A DNA stretch of 20,216 bases, taken from the NCBI GenBank assembly GCA_015179025.1, contig WHUX01000539.1, forward strand, positions 1 to 20,216, read 5' to 3'. The notes under the pieces were generated by a model, which was not told where the DNA came from, made no database searches, and was given only the letters and a program-made list of their open reading frames with translations. The translations under genes and the position numbers were made by a program. This DNA is from Terfezia claveryi (taxonomy: Eukaryota > Ascomycota > Pezizomycetes > Pezizales > Pezizaceae). Below, piece after piece: positions 1 through 8,937 of this stretch (the stretch's first letter is position 1; the number at the start of each line of letters is the position of its first letter).

Positions 1-1604
1 AATCAAGTTTGATAGTACAAGCTTTGTCTATCGTTCCCTTTGAGCCTTTAATTGCAGTACTTAATGATTTCTTCTCGATACTTCTAGTCGGTATTTTGTA
101 CAGGTGTACGAATTGAGAATTGATTAAGTCTCCTCCCTTCGTTTGGAGATCAATTAAAGCTAGTGCGGGGTGTTTGTTAGCTTTAACGAATACCTTGCTA
201 AAATCTGGTACCTGTCTTGACAAGGGTCGTTCCTTGATTTTATCCTTGTTGTTTTTATACTTGGTGGCTATCGGCATAGCTAAATCTTGTGTGGCTGTAC
301 GCATGGGTACCTTATTTTTTCGTTTCCTACATTCCTTATAGGAGTGTCCAGGGTTTCAACACCATAGACATTTCTTGTCTCTAATTAATTGCATCTTCGT
401 CTTCTGATCTAATTTTTTTGTGATGGTGTCCCAATCTGAGTCCTTCCGATTTTCTGTGTTGGGTTTGGTGTTGGGATTACTGCTAGGATTAAATCCTGTT
501 TTTTGTCGTTGATTCTGGTCTCTGCATGAACCGTGACTTAGATTTTCATTCCAAGGGTATTGTCGTCGGGATATAGTATTTGTTGTGGATGGTGTGGCAA
601 TATCTTTTTGGATGCTTCATATGACTCCGCTTGATGTACGAGCTCATCATATGACCATTCTTCTTTGATTAAAGGAATTAATGTAGGTGACATGTATGGC
701 GGCAGGTGATTAAGAAACTTTCTTCTTTTTACTTCCTGCGATATTGATTGTTTGCCATCCTTATCAATCAATTTGATTTGCATTTCAGTAAGCCAGTTGG
801 CAAACTGTTTGATTCTCATGTGACGTCCGTCCTTGTATGGTGTGGCTGTCTCCCATCATTTCCACAGAATGTCCTTACTAGTAGAGGGTATCAGAAAATC
901 CCTTAGCGCTAGTATGAATCCAAAGAATGTTGCATTCTTTCCTTTTTCTCTTAGGAATTGATTATAAGTAGTGAGTGCGCTCCCTTCCATTCTGAATCCA
1001 ACAATTTCCAGAGCTGAAGCGCCTTCTAAATCTATTCTTTTGAGAACAAACCAACGTTGCATTGCTGTGGCCCAAGAGTCAAAATATTGTGAGTCTTGCC
1101 ATTTTTTGTCTTCTCCTCTTAATTTTTCTGGCATATCAATCTTTATTCCTTTTAAAGCATTCATTGCTTTATGGTTACCCGTTGTAACCATTCCTGTTGT
1201 AGATTCCCATTGCTGGTGTTCAACCGATTTCTCTCGTTTGGGTTTTCTTTTAAGAGTTTGACTTGCAACTGACGATGCCTTATCAGAGTCCGAGCTATCA
1301 TCTCCGCTATCATCGGGGTCTCGTCCTCCTCCTTGTGATTTCTGCTGCTGTTGGTCTAGTCCTGTATCTAGATCATCATCGTCTTCTAGTAATTCTATAT
1401 CTTCTGGTGGTTGGTCTTTGTCGTCTGGTTCTTTGGCTAACCCAGTCCTCCTTTCTGGTGTCTCAGGTGCTCGACCTTTGCCTTTCGATTGATCTTTTGG
1501 TGTTCTCAGAAACGCTCCTGGAAGTTCTTTGCTAGGATTGAAAAAATCCTCCGTGGTATATGCTGATTCTTCTAGATGAGTGCCGCTCATCATAAATGCC
1601 ATTA
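1..1604 (-). pseudogene. Degenerate Ty3/gypsy gag and protease (5' part of pol), truncated by window edge
   Basis: Read on the minus strand, this is a decayed retrotransposon gag. It probably begins at an ATG near 1604, followed by an acidic, Q/D-rich N-terminal region and a gag capsid-like domain (WATAMQRWF, then FANWLTEMQIKL). An in-frame TGA at 856-858 interrupts it; the frame continues on the other side, so the break is one substitution. Near 540 the frame shifts by one. At 329-370 a CX2CX4HX4C zinc knuckle (CLWC...H...C) is readable but has a TGA at 356-358. Further on, at about 150, is a protease-like segment ending in INSQFVHLYKIP, where the expected D-S/T-G triad reads D-L-Q with an extra residue, so the catalytic motif is lost. 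RT and later domains would lie left of the window. The sequence differs clearly from the gag at 16930-19017, so it is another family. No LTR or primer-binding site could be defined for it. Confidence 0.8.
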
Positions 1605-1654
1605 TTTCATCAGGAAAAAAAATAGTTTGTCTCCCATGCGTCAGACGCCACTGA

Positions 1655-2471
1655 TGCCACCGGAGACATTCTGCCAGTTGGGGACGCCGCCCTCCGGATG
1701 TCACGTCTGGGACGCACCACTGTCTCCGGGAGACACCGGAGGCATTCTGCTACTTGGGGATGACCTCCTCTAGATGTCCCGTCCGGGAGACACCACTGTC
1801 TCTCAGTGTCTCTGAGTGTCCTCGAGAGACACCACCGTCTCTGAGTGTCTCCGAGAGACACCACTGTCTCCGGGAGACAGACCGAAGACATTCTGCTACT
1901 TGGGCATGACCTCTCTATATGTCCCGTCCGGGAGACACCACTGTCTCTGAGTGTCTCTGAGTGTCCCCGAGAGACACCACCGTCTCTGAGTGTCTCCGAG
2001 AGACACCACTGTCTCCAGGAGGCAGACTGGAGACCTTCTGCTACTTGGGGACAACCTCCTCCAGATGTCGCGTCCGGGAGACACCACTGTCTCTGAGTGA
2101 CACCACTGTCTCCGGAAGACAGACCGGAGATATTCTGCTACTTGGGCATGACCTCTCTAGATGTCCTGTCCGGGAGACACCACTGTCTCTGAGTGTCTCT
2201 GAGTGTCTCCGAGAGACACCACCGTCTCTGAGTGTCTCCGAGAGACACCACTGTCTCCAGGAGGCAGACCGGAGACATTCTGCCACTTGGGGACGACCTC
2301 CTTCGGATGTCACGTCCGGGAGACACCACTGTCTCTGAGTGTCTCCGAGAGACACCACTGTCTTCGGGAGACAGACCGGAGACATCCTGCTACTTGGGGA
2401 CGACCTCCTCCAGATGTCGCGTCTGGGAGACACCACTGTCTCTGGGTGTCTGTGAGTGTCTCCAGGAGACC
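1655..2471. repeat. Minisatellite, about 146-bp units built from GAGACA/TGTCTC dyads
   Basis: Successive units start at an ATGTC followed by a TCCGGGAGACA-like core, at 1698, 1774, 1919, 2065, 2161, 2307 and 2414. Spacings are 76, 145, 146, 96, 146 and 107. The full unit is therefore about 146 bp and shorter units have lost internal sub-repeats. Inside each unit, GAGACACCACTGTCTC-type inverted repeats (6-base arms, 4-base loop, sometimes extended by CGG/CCG) recur, separated by TGAGTGTCTC. Each unit also contains a non-dyad part, ATTCTGCTACTTGGGG. Long open frames on both strands here are by-products of the period and not genes. The array abuts the N-terminus of the decayed gag at 1604, so it may be part of that element's leader or LTR, or an independent satellite. 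Confidence 0.9.
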
Positions 2472-3012
2472 TTTACCCCACTCGAGTCTCCCAGCATATG
2501 CCCTGCCTATCGGGTGCTCCTACCGTCCGTCCTCCCGATCATTGTCTTCGTGTTGCACACTCTCTTACGCTGTTCACCTAGCATCACCCACTGTCTGTCT
2601 CCCAGTGAACTCCTATAGTCTCTTGTCGACTGCCTGCCTCCCAGAGGTCCATAATTACCCACTATATCCCCTTGCCACCTTAGTCTCCTAGCGACCCCTA
2701 ACTTGCAAATTGTCTCGCACACATTGGTGGCCATTCAGAAGCCTAGTATTGCCTTTCCATAGCGCTCCCCATTTATTTATCCCCCTATGCAATCTTCATA
2801 TCCCTTCTATCCACTGATGTACATTCAACCCGAGTCCAATATCTTCTCCATATCCCAACATTATAAACAAAATCAACAAAAATATAATAGAGATCAACCA
2901 GCTCAAAAAATATAATTCTTCGCCCGCCCCCCCCAAAAAAAAAAAAAAAAACCAATTGCCTTATGCCGGTCACCCTTAACCACTTACATGACACTCACAA
3001 CCCTTCCCACTC
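2472..3012. other. Non-coding stretch with pyrimidine-rich part and poly-C/poly-A run
   Basis: I see no gene. Positions 2472-2720 are pyrimidine-rich on the plus strand, with repeated CTCCCAG/CCTCCCAG words. At about 2925-2952 a run of C is followed directly by a run of about 18 A. The end of the stretch would be the 3' untranslated side of gene A. An ACATTGGTGGCC at about 2722-2733 resembles a primer-binding site after an LTR end, but no matching LTR was found. Confidence 0.6.
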
Positions 3013-5042
3013 TTATACTACCTCCACGTCCTCCACGTCCTCCACGTCCTCCTCATCCTCCTCATCCTCCTCATTCTCGTCATCCTCGTCATCCTCGTTG
3101 TCTCCCTCGTCCCCTTCGTCATCCTCGTTATCTCCCTCGTCCGCCTTGTCTACCCCACCTGCCTTATCTACCTCATGTGCCTCCTGATCATCCTCCTGTT
3201 GCTGATTACCCATACCTCCACCCTTGTGTGCTGTGCCACACCCTCCATCCCTATCCATACCCTCAGCGTCCCCACCATACACAAGTTCTATTCCCCTGAT
3301 CATCTCAGAACTATCTGGTTCTCTATATAGTCGAGTCGGCTCCTGCTCATCCTCACTTGTGTCCTTTTCCGTCGAACTATCCACATAATCTACCACAAGG
3401 TCTTCTGCCGCCGCCTTCTCAAGATCTGCTCGAAGTTGTTCGGCATACTCCTTCATCTCTTCCGCATCAACCTCGTATGCGCTGTTAGGGACCCACTTTA
3501 CCCGCGTACCAGATTTTTGGCTTTTCCTCACAATGTCCGACTTTAGCACACTAATCAGTGTGCTCTGCACGCTGGTCGGCATAGCTCCCCATTGTTTGAT
3601 TAGTCTGGTAAAGTGCCCTGTGCAGATTCTCAGTGGCAAGGCAGCTCTTCTCCGGACTCCCCAACTTACTGATTGAGTTCGTATAGTTGAAGTCCTCACC
3701 CACCACATATTCCCCAGTCTCATAGCACTGCAGGGTGTGGTATAGGACTGTGAAGATCAGACAAATAAATTGACTACTGATCTTTGTGATGAAGTCTTTA
3801 TTCAGGTTCCCCAATTTCTTGGGGCTGCTGAAGAACTCCTGGTGAATGAAAACTATTGCCTCTTGGGCTCGAAAACGGAACCCATAGTTCTGACATTGAT
3901 CAGACGTTCGGTGTCTCATGTCGGGTTTTACAGACTCTGAACGTACTTCTCGTCTCTCTTGTGCACATGTGAATCGGTCCTTTCCCAGTAACCACTTGAT
4001 ATGTTTCTTTATGAACGCTGGAGAGCAATTCTGGTCAAATCCATAAAGTTGGGCTATTGTCTTCTTCACGTTATAGGTGAGATGTGCTCTTGTACATGAT
4101 TGGATGCTTCGTAACTATAGCTGGCTGATCAGTGTCTAGACTCTTCATGCAGATACTATGTCATAACATACATAGGCATCCACCTGGCTGTCCCTAGTAT
4201 AATCAATCCCAAACCTAACTTCAACCTTAGACCACAACATCTCCAGAATGACCTGTGAACGCTGAGGGTCTGGCAGCGGATCCTCAAACAGCGTTGCAGA
4301 CTCCATTTTATTCGCTGCCACTTCTATCATATCTCGCAGATTCCCTGTAAATTGGTTAATACTTCGGTTTCTTTTGATTCCTTGCCTCTTCTTCTTCACC
4401 ACACTCGTGTGAATGTTTGTCAACAGATCTTCTGCATCTGCAACCAGCTCGCAATCGTACCGGGGCTGCCGTTGAGCACTTTCCGGCCAATTTATCAGGG
4501 AGGACTGTGGGCCCCTGTCTGGAATAAGATTGGCATCCGAAAAAGACCTTTGTATCGTTGAGGGTATGAAGCTGCCTCCCGGAGTCACAAGATTCTATAG
4601 TATCAGCTTATTATATTTGATTCCACTTTTGGGAATGTAGCCCTACACTAGAGGATGTTCGGAGGACAGCCGGAGATGCTTGCCTACTCACAGTAGCGCT
4701 CGTCCTAGCCTTCAAGGAGGTTCTGGAGGGGCCAGCATATGAGCTCATCTGTTGCCAAACTCCGCAGATTAGCTTCCACCATATTTTTGGAATCTGGATG
4801 GGAATATTAGTTACTCTTGCCTCCGGAAAGTTTACCCTGCTGGCGAAAACCTGGGTTTCCGGGACTAAAGTTGTACACCCATCTCCACCTAACTCTGGAG
4901 CACATGATATCGGGATGGTAGCAGACTGTGAGGACCTTTTCAAGTGTGAAATGGGATTTATTCGGGCACCACGAAGATCATGGCCTGAGGCAGCACATTT
5001 TCTGCTCTGTTGCGGTTGCTTTCCCTTTCCTTTAGTTGCCAT
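3013..5042 (-). CDS. Gene A: hypothetical nuclear-type protein, four exons, possible DUF6532-like domain, acidic tail
   Basis: Four open segments join at good splice signals into 607 codons plus stop: exon 1 5042-4692, exon 2 4594-4172, exon 3 4114-3670, exon 4 3617-3013. The introns start GTGAGT, GTATGT and GTAAGT and end TATAG, TATAG and CACAG, each with CTGA-type branch sequence close by; lengths are 97, 57 and 52 nt. The first two fall between codons and the third after codon base 1. The N-terminus is basic (KGKGKQ), a nuclear-localisation-like KKKRQGIKRNR lies near residues 184-194, and a central helical region (exon 3: KKTIAQLYGF, AIVFIHQEFF, YETGEYVVGEDF) resembles from memory the basidiomycete DUF6532 family. 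The last 60 or so residues are almost all D/E, encoded by a CTC/CGT microsatellite at 3029-3180. No frameshift or internal stop is seen, unlike all neighbours, so it may be functional. Function is unknown. The ATG at 5042 is followed immediately by the basic segment, and a TATA-like TTAAATAAA lies about 60 nt upstream. Confidence 0.72.
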
Positions 5043-5103
5043 CGCTGCGTCGATAATAGTTGGAGGGCAGAGACAGATCTTGGACGTAAGGTGGTGGCCT
5101 CCA

Positions 5104-5112
5104 TTTATTTAA
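5104..5112 (-). promoter_or_regulatory. TATA-like box upstream of gene A
   Basis: TTAAATAAA on the minus strand, 62-70 nt before the ATG of gene A. It is AT-rich and well placed, but this is a weak match with no further support. Confidence 0.3.
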
Positions 5113-5122
5113 CCTTTTGAAC

Positions 5123-5313
5123 ATGACGATGCTGAGTTTCGTTGTCGACAACGTTAGATTGGGGCTGGCAGTCACTGGACTGTCTGTGTCCGTTCTAGTC
5201 GTTCTTCATCTATGTCCAGCGTCTATGACAATGTTGAGGTTTTTGCTGATAACGTTGGATTGGGGCTGGCTGACACTGGCCCCTCTGTGTCTGTGTTAGT
5301 CCGTTCTTCATCA
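5123..5313. repeat. Imperfect 102-bp direct duplication upstream of gene A
   Basis: Two copies start at 5123 (ATGACGATGCTGAG) and 5225 (ATGACAATGTTGAG). They share AACGTTNGATTGGGGCTGG, a CTGTGTC block and GTTCTTCATC at the same offset. Copies are about 80% alike by eye. The duplication lies between the stop of gene B and the start of gene A, in the likely promoter region of gene A. Confidence 0.8.
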
Positions 5314-6126
5314 TGTCGCATAATCACCTTTGATTTTGTCCTAGCTTATTCTGTGACATAGTGCAGATACTCTTTCTAATTGCAAAAATTGACAAAATTC
5401 CTACTACACACACTAATATATACAACGATGATACAGATAGCAACCAGAAGCACGCTAGTATTTACTCGTCCTCGTCCGACTCCCTCTGCACCATTCCTAA
5501 CCAGGCAGGTGCAGCCCTAGGCTGGGACATTCCCAACCCAATCCCACCACCCGTACCCGCTCCTCCTCTGCCACGCATACCTCCTCTTGCAACAGCATCA
5601 GGACGCCCGCGAGCCACGCCAGGCCCTCCACGGCCTGCTCCCTGCCTTCCACGATCTACTTCATAGGCTGCCCCACCACCTGCGGGCGCTACTACAAGTC
5701 CCGGTGGCTTCACCTCCACTTGTACGTCTAGTATCATCTCTCCTGAGTACCCAGATACAATGTGTACCCCCAGCCAAAAATTACTACTCATGCCCAATGG
5801 AAGGAGCATCCACCTCTGTGTATTGTCCAGCACATAACAGCGGGCTATCTCACGAACAACGCCTAGTTCCAATGGCAAGAACGGCTGGCACCGCAACTGA
5901 AGCTCTGCCATCGTATGTGCATGGATTGTCACTGTCTGTGACAGGGTATTGGGTTGAAACAACCAACCCCCACAATTCACATCTCCCACATGATTTTCGG
6001 GGGTTATGATATGGATTCGGATGGATGTTGGTGGGCCTGCCGTAGATGGTGCCCCACCAGCTGGGACAGGGCGACGACAGGTGAGACGGGCTAGCGCGCC
6101 ACCTGCGATTAACCCTGCACGGGAGC

Positions 6127-6131
6127 CCTGT
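6127..6131. repeat. Target-site duplication CCTGT, left of the solo LTR
   Basis: CCTGT directly before the TGTCAC start of the LTR; the same five bases follow the LTR at 7598-7602. This fixes both LTR ends and shows an integrase-type insertion. Confidence 0.92.
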
Positions 6132-6425
6132 TGTCACGGGGGCCCTATTGACTGATAGCACTCTTGCGACTATTAGGACGGCCGTAATTTCCTGCCGCAA
6201 CGATATCTATTCCGCAACACAGAATATCAATCCTATAGCAGTAAAGTTTAGTCCAACAGTAGTTCCTCACAACGGATCTTATTTCGCAACACAAAATAAA
6301 TCCTATGTCGCTTAAACGTAAAGTTAACTCAAGACTTAGAACTTTGTAGGCTTCGTGTATTCAAGGTGCTCTTGCTTTCGAATACTCGCTGGTGGTAGAA
6401 TAAATTCAACCGGAACTACTTGCAC

Positions 6426-6433
6426 TATTTATA
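6426..6433 (-). promoter_or_regulatory. TATA box of the solo LTR
   Basis: TATAAATA on the minus strand within GGGATATAAATAGTG. It is identical in all three LTR copies (11596-11603 and 19358-19365) and lies about 84 nt before the inferred RNA start. The role is inferred from motif and position. Confidence 0.5.
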
Positions 6434-7222
6434 TCCCGCGGTGTTCGTAGATATTCTTATGATAAAAATATTTTATAAAACGCGGGCCTACCTGTCACCT
6501 CGGAATTTCTTCCTAAGTGTTATGCCATCCACACCTTTGTTAATGCAGTTGCTATCTGCACTCGTTGTCACAGGTTACTAACCCGAACATAGAGAATATT
6601 TCCATATCTGCATGATATACATACTTCGCTTATAGCTTGCTTATCCCATTAAAGAATTCTTATCCGAGACAACTAAATTCAATTTCAGATACGTTACCAA
6701 TCTCCGATACTATCGAATTACCATCCGACAATATCCAAAGGCATCTAATTATGTTTCCGGCAATATTCACTTAATAGTGTCTAGTGTCCATTGAAAATAA
6801 TTTTCAACTGCACATAACTCTATGAATAGAGAACCGTGGGTCACAAGTAAATTACCATTGGAAAGGTATCAACGCATAGAAGATTATAGAATCTTAGTTT
6901 ATCCCGATACCCAAATTATTCACGGAGTTATTACCAATAATAAGTAAACCTCCTCATGGACCTATATGACCATATTAAAAGTCGTATATCTCCATGAGTT
7001 TAACTCCGATCATAAAATGGATTGCAGAAATGGGATCAGGACGAAGAGTAGGCCTAGATAGAACCTTGAAACATTAAATTCGGAGAACTTTATGTTTTGG
7101 CCCTACCTTTGGCCTCTGTCCTAGGCGCACTCCCTTATAGTGTCACCGGACGCACTTTGGTCTAAAGTGCGCCCTCATGGCTTCATTTTTTTATTTATTT
7201 TTACCGAATTATTTTCCTGCAG

Positions 7223-7271
7223 TTCAGGGTAATAATTCAATATTCAGGGTAATGCCAAGACTTCAGGGTAA
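7223..7271. promoter_or_regulatory. Three spaced decamers TTCAGGGTAA in the LTR U3
   Basis: Exact copies lie at 7223-7232, 7243-7252 and 7262-7271, with start-to-start spacing of 20 and 19 bp, close to two helical turns. The same triplet occurs in the other LTRs (12392-12440 and 20151-20199). On the element's sense strand the word is TTACCCTGAA, in U3 upstream of the TATA box. They may be binding sites for a transcription factor; no known factor is claimed. Confidence 0.5.
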
Positions 7272-7597
7272 CAGCTAATATATAGCTAGCATATATATAT
7301 GCATATAGTCAGCATATTGATCTGAGTATAACTATTGAACCGTTAATAGGATTCTTATGAAACTTGAACCGTAGCTCCCTCAAGGGTCTATGGACGTTCC
7401 ATAAGTGTCATAACCATCTAGGATGATTATAAACTACTCCAAGGTTCATACCCGTTTCATATACTTAACTCTTATAGATAAGTATTAGAAACGTTTGCAC
7501 CACACTGCTAAGAGTGTACCTAGAGTCCATATAGATTCTAGGGTCGTTCTATAAGGGCCCAAGTACCTTTGGTAGGGCTGGATGTCACCCCGTGACA

Positions 7598-7602
7598 CCT
7601 GT
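7598..7602. repeat. Target-site duplication CCTGT, right of the solo LTR
   Basis: Matches 6127-6131 exactly. One copy belongs to the original gene B reading frame (codons CAG GGC when joined). Confidence 0.92.
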
Positions 7603-8303
7603 CTTGGCATACTGGCACGGGGAACCAAGTTGGGAACGCGCCGCATCCCTGGTGGCACAGGTGGCACAGGTGGCAGAGCTGCCGGCAGAGGCACTACCGC
7701 AGCCGGACGCCCAGAGTCTCCTATTGCTCCGCGAGCAAATCTTCGGTCTCTTTCCGTGTTTGATTCCGTTATAGCGTTTAGTAGGGCCGCACTAGCTCTC
7801 CCCCTTAGATTGCGCGGCATATATGAGGGTCCCGTCGAGGGAGCTCCAAGCTCCTATACGTCTGGTAGCGGCCACCTCCGGGGCTCCACTGCTGGTGCGT
7901 TGGGGTTCCTAGCACGATGTGCTGCGCGTGCTCTGTATATCACCTCCCACATATTTTGTCTACTATTCCTGGCCTTTTTTGCAATATCTTCATACAGGGT
8001 CCGCACACACCTGCATATGTCGTCCGTATCGTAGTTCACTTGCCCCCGAGGGGCCATTGCAGGCTGCCTAGCAGCCCACTCACAGAATGCCCCCCATTTA
8101 TTCGATCCTGCCTCCCCAGAACCAAAGTAATCCCAATTTTGTACTCCTCGATGAATCTGCCCTCTCCATAGTGTGTAGAGTTGGGGAGGGATGCCTGGAT
8201 CAAAAAAACCAACCCTCTCGGCAGCCCGCTTAACGATTAGTTCAGGCTCCTCCGCATCTGCACTGTCCCTGTTGGCGTCAGCCCTATTTCTTCTAGGAGG
8301 CAT

Positions 8304-8750
8304 TTACTTGGATGTATGTATCTCCAAACGTAGTTAGTCTGTGCACATATGGTGAAGATCTCCCAGAAAATTACTAGAATAGCTATAGATAATTAGATCC
8401 AAGAGTAGGTATGCGGGACAAGGATATCCCAGTCTTGTATGCAACCCTGAATAGCCAATATGGTGGAGAGAAAATACTTACCGCATTCGGTATCTAATAA
8501 AGCAAACAAATAATAATCATCGGGATTCCCAGCATCTTCTTATAGGATCTTTGAACGTATGGTCAAACTCATAAATAAGTTAATATTGTCCTTTGTAACT
8601 AAGTATTCATGGTGCCAACTTGGCCTTACACCTAGTGGACTGGTTTACGACGTTCATGGTCTAGTCATATACTTTTCAAATCCATTGTAGGGTGAAAATA
8701 CAAAGAAATGAATGGCCTAGTAGCAGCCCCCACGTTATACCATTGATACT
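8304..8750. other. No gene seen
   Basis: Upstream side of gene B. AT-rich with no convincing open frame, repeat or structural RNA. It may hold the former gene B promoter, but no clear TATA box was found. Confidence 0.5.
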
Positions 8751-8888
8751 ATTAAAAAAAAATAAAATAAAAAAAAATAAAAAAAAAACAATAATAGAAA
8801 AATAAAAACGACAAAATATAAAAAATATCAAAATATCCGGATAAAAAAAAAAAAATTAAATAAAAAAAAAAAAGAAAAAAAAGAAAAA
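8751..8888. repeat. A-rich low-complexity tract
   Basis: About 138 bases, almost all A with scattered T on the plus strand, broken only by short words such as CAAAATATCCGG. It lies just past the 3' end of pseudogene C, but C is on the minus strand, where the tract reads as T, so it is not a poly-A tail of C. It could be the tail of a decayed plus-strand retroposon or simple low complexity. Confidence 0.85.
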
Positions 8889-8937
8889 TCCTATTCCTTC
8901 AAAATCAAATTGAGCAAGCAAACAAAACAAGAAAAGC

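Larger units (their letters stand above)
6132..7597 (-). mobile_element. Solo LTR (1466 bp) of the chromovirus family, inserted in gene B
   Basis: It begins TGTCACGGGG and ends CCCCGTGACA on the plus strand, a perfect 10-base terminal inverted repeat of TG..CA type, flanked by CCTGT on both sides. It is collinear with the LTRs at 11302-12762 and 19067 onward, roughly 95% identical by eye. No internal region is present, which fits recombination between the two LTRs of a former full element. Comparison with the full element shows transcription on the minus strand, so U3 is at the high-coordinate side. Landmarks shared by all copies: TATAAATA at 6426-6433 (minus), a GCACTTT-GGTCT-AAAGTGC hairpin at 7152-7170, and three TTCAGGGTAA decamers at 7223-7271. 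Short open frames inside are not genes. Confidence 0.95.
5462..8303 (-). pseudogene. Gene B: unknown protein gene, split by a solo LTR and carrying one in-frame TAG
   Basis: Reading starts at the ATG at 8303 (MPPRRNRADA). The first 149 codons are open to a TAG at 7854-7856; the same frame then stays open to the LTR junction at 7598. Dropping the LTR and one 5-bp target copy, the frame continues from 6126 to a stop at 5462 without any shift: 1371 bases, exactly 457 codons including the final stop. The N-terminal part has a conserved block (LYTLWRGQIHRGVQNWD, then WGAFCEWA and MAPRGQ) shared with pseudogene C at 8938-9486. The TAG replaces a codon that is CAG in that paralogue. The middle is Pro/Ala-rich (PPVPPVPPG), and the C-terminus is Gly/Arg-rich (RGRQGAGRGG, GGMRGRGG) ending in acidic SDEDE. 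I do not recognise the family. About 306 codons after the TAG lack stops, so inactivation seems recent. It lies on the same strand as gene A, 419 bp upstream of it. Confidence 0.7.

Noticed and set aside
1698..2436. Long open frames on both strands (up to about 160 codons) through the minisatellite
   Set aside because: They follow from a 146-bp period low in stops, run on several frames at once and encode only repeated SVSERHHCL-like words.
2722..2740. TTGGTGGCC after CACACA as an LTR end plus primer-binding site on the plus strand
   Set aside because: No matching LTR copy or TG..CA pair can be found, and the neighbouring gag reads on the other strand.
3013..3187. Plus-strand Ser-rich and Pro-rich open frames
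   Set aside because: They are antisense shadows of the acidic D/E tail of gene A, produced by the CTC/CGT microsatellite.
5850..6200. Minus-strand open frame spanning the solo LTR edge
   Set aside because: It mixes LTR sequence with gene B in a wrong frame; the gene B frame runs straight through the junction when the LTR is left out.
7854..7856. TAG in gene B as a true stop or as part of an intron
   Set aside because: Paralogue C aligns across the site with CAG and without a gap, no splice sites flank it, and the frame stays open for about 306 more codons.
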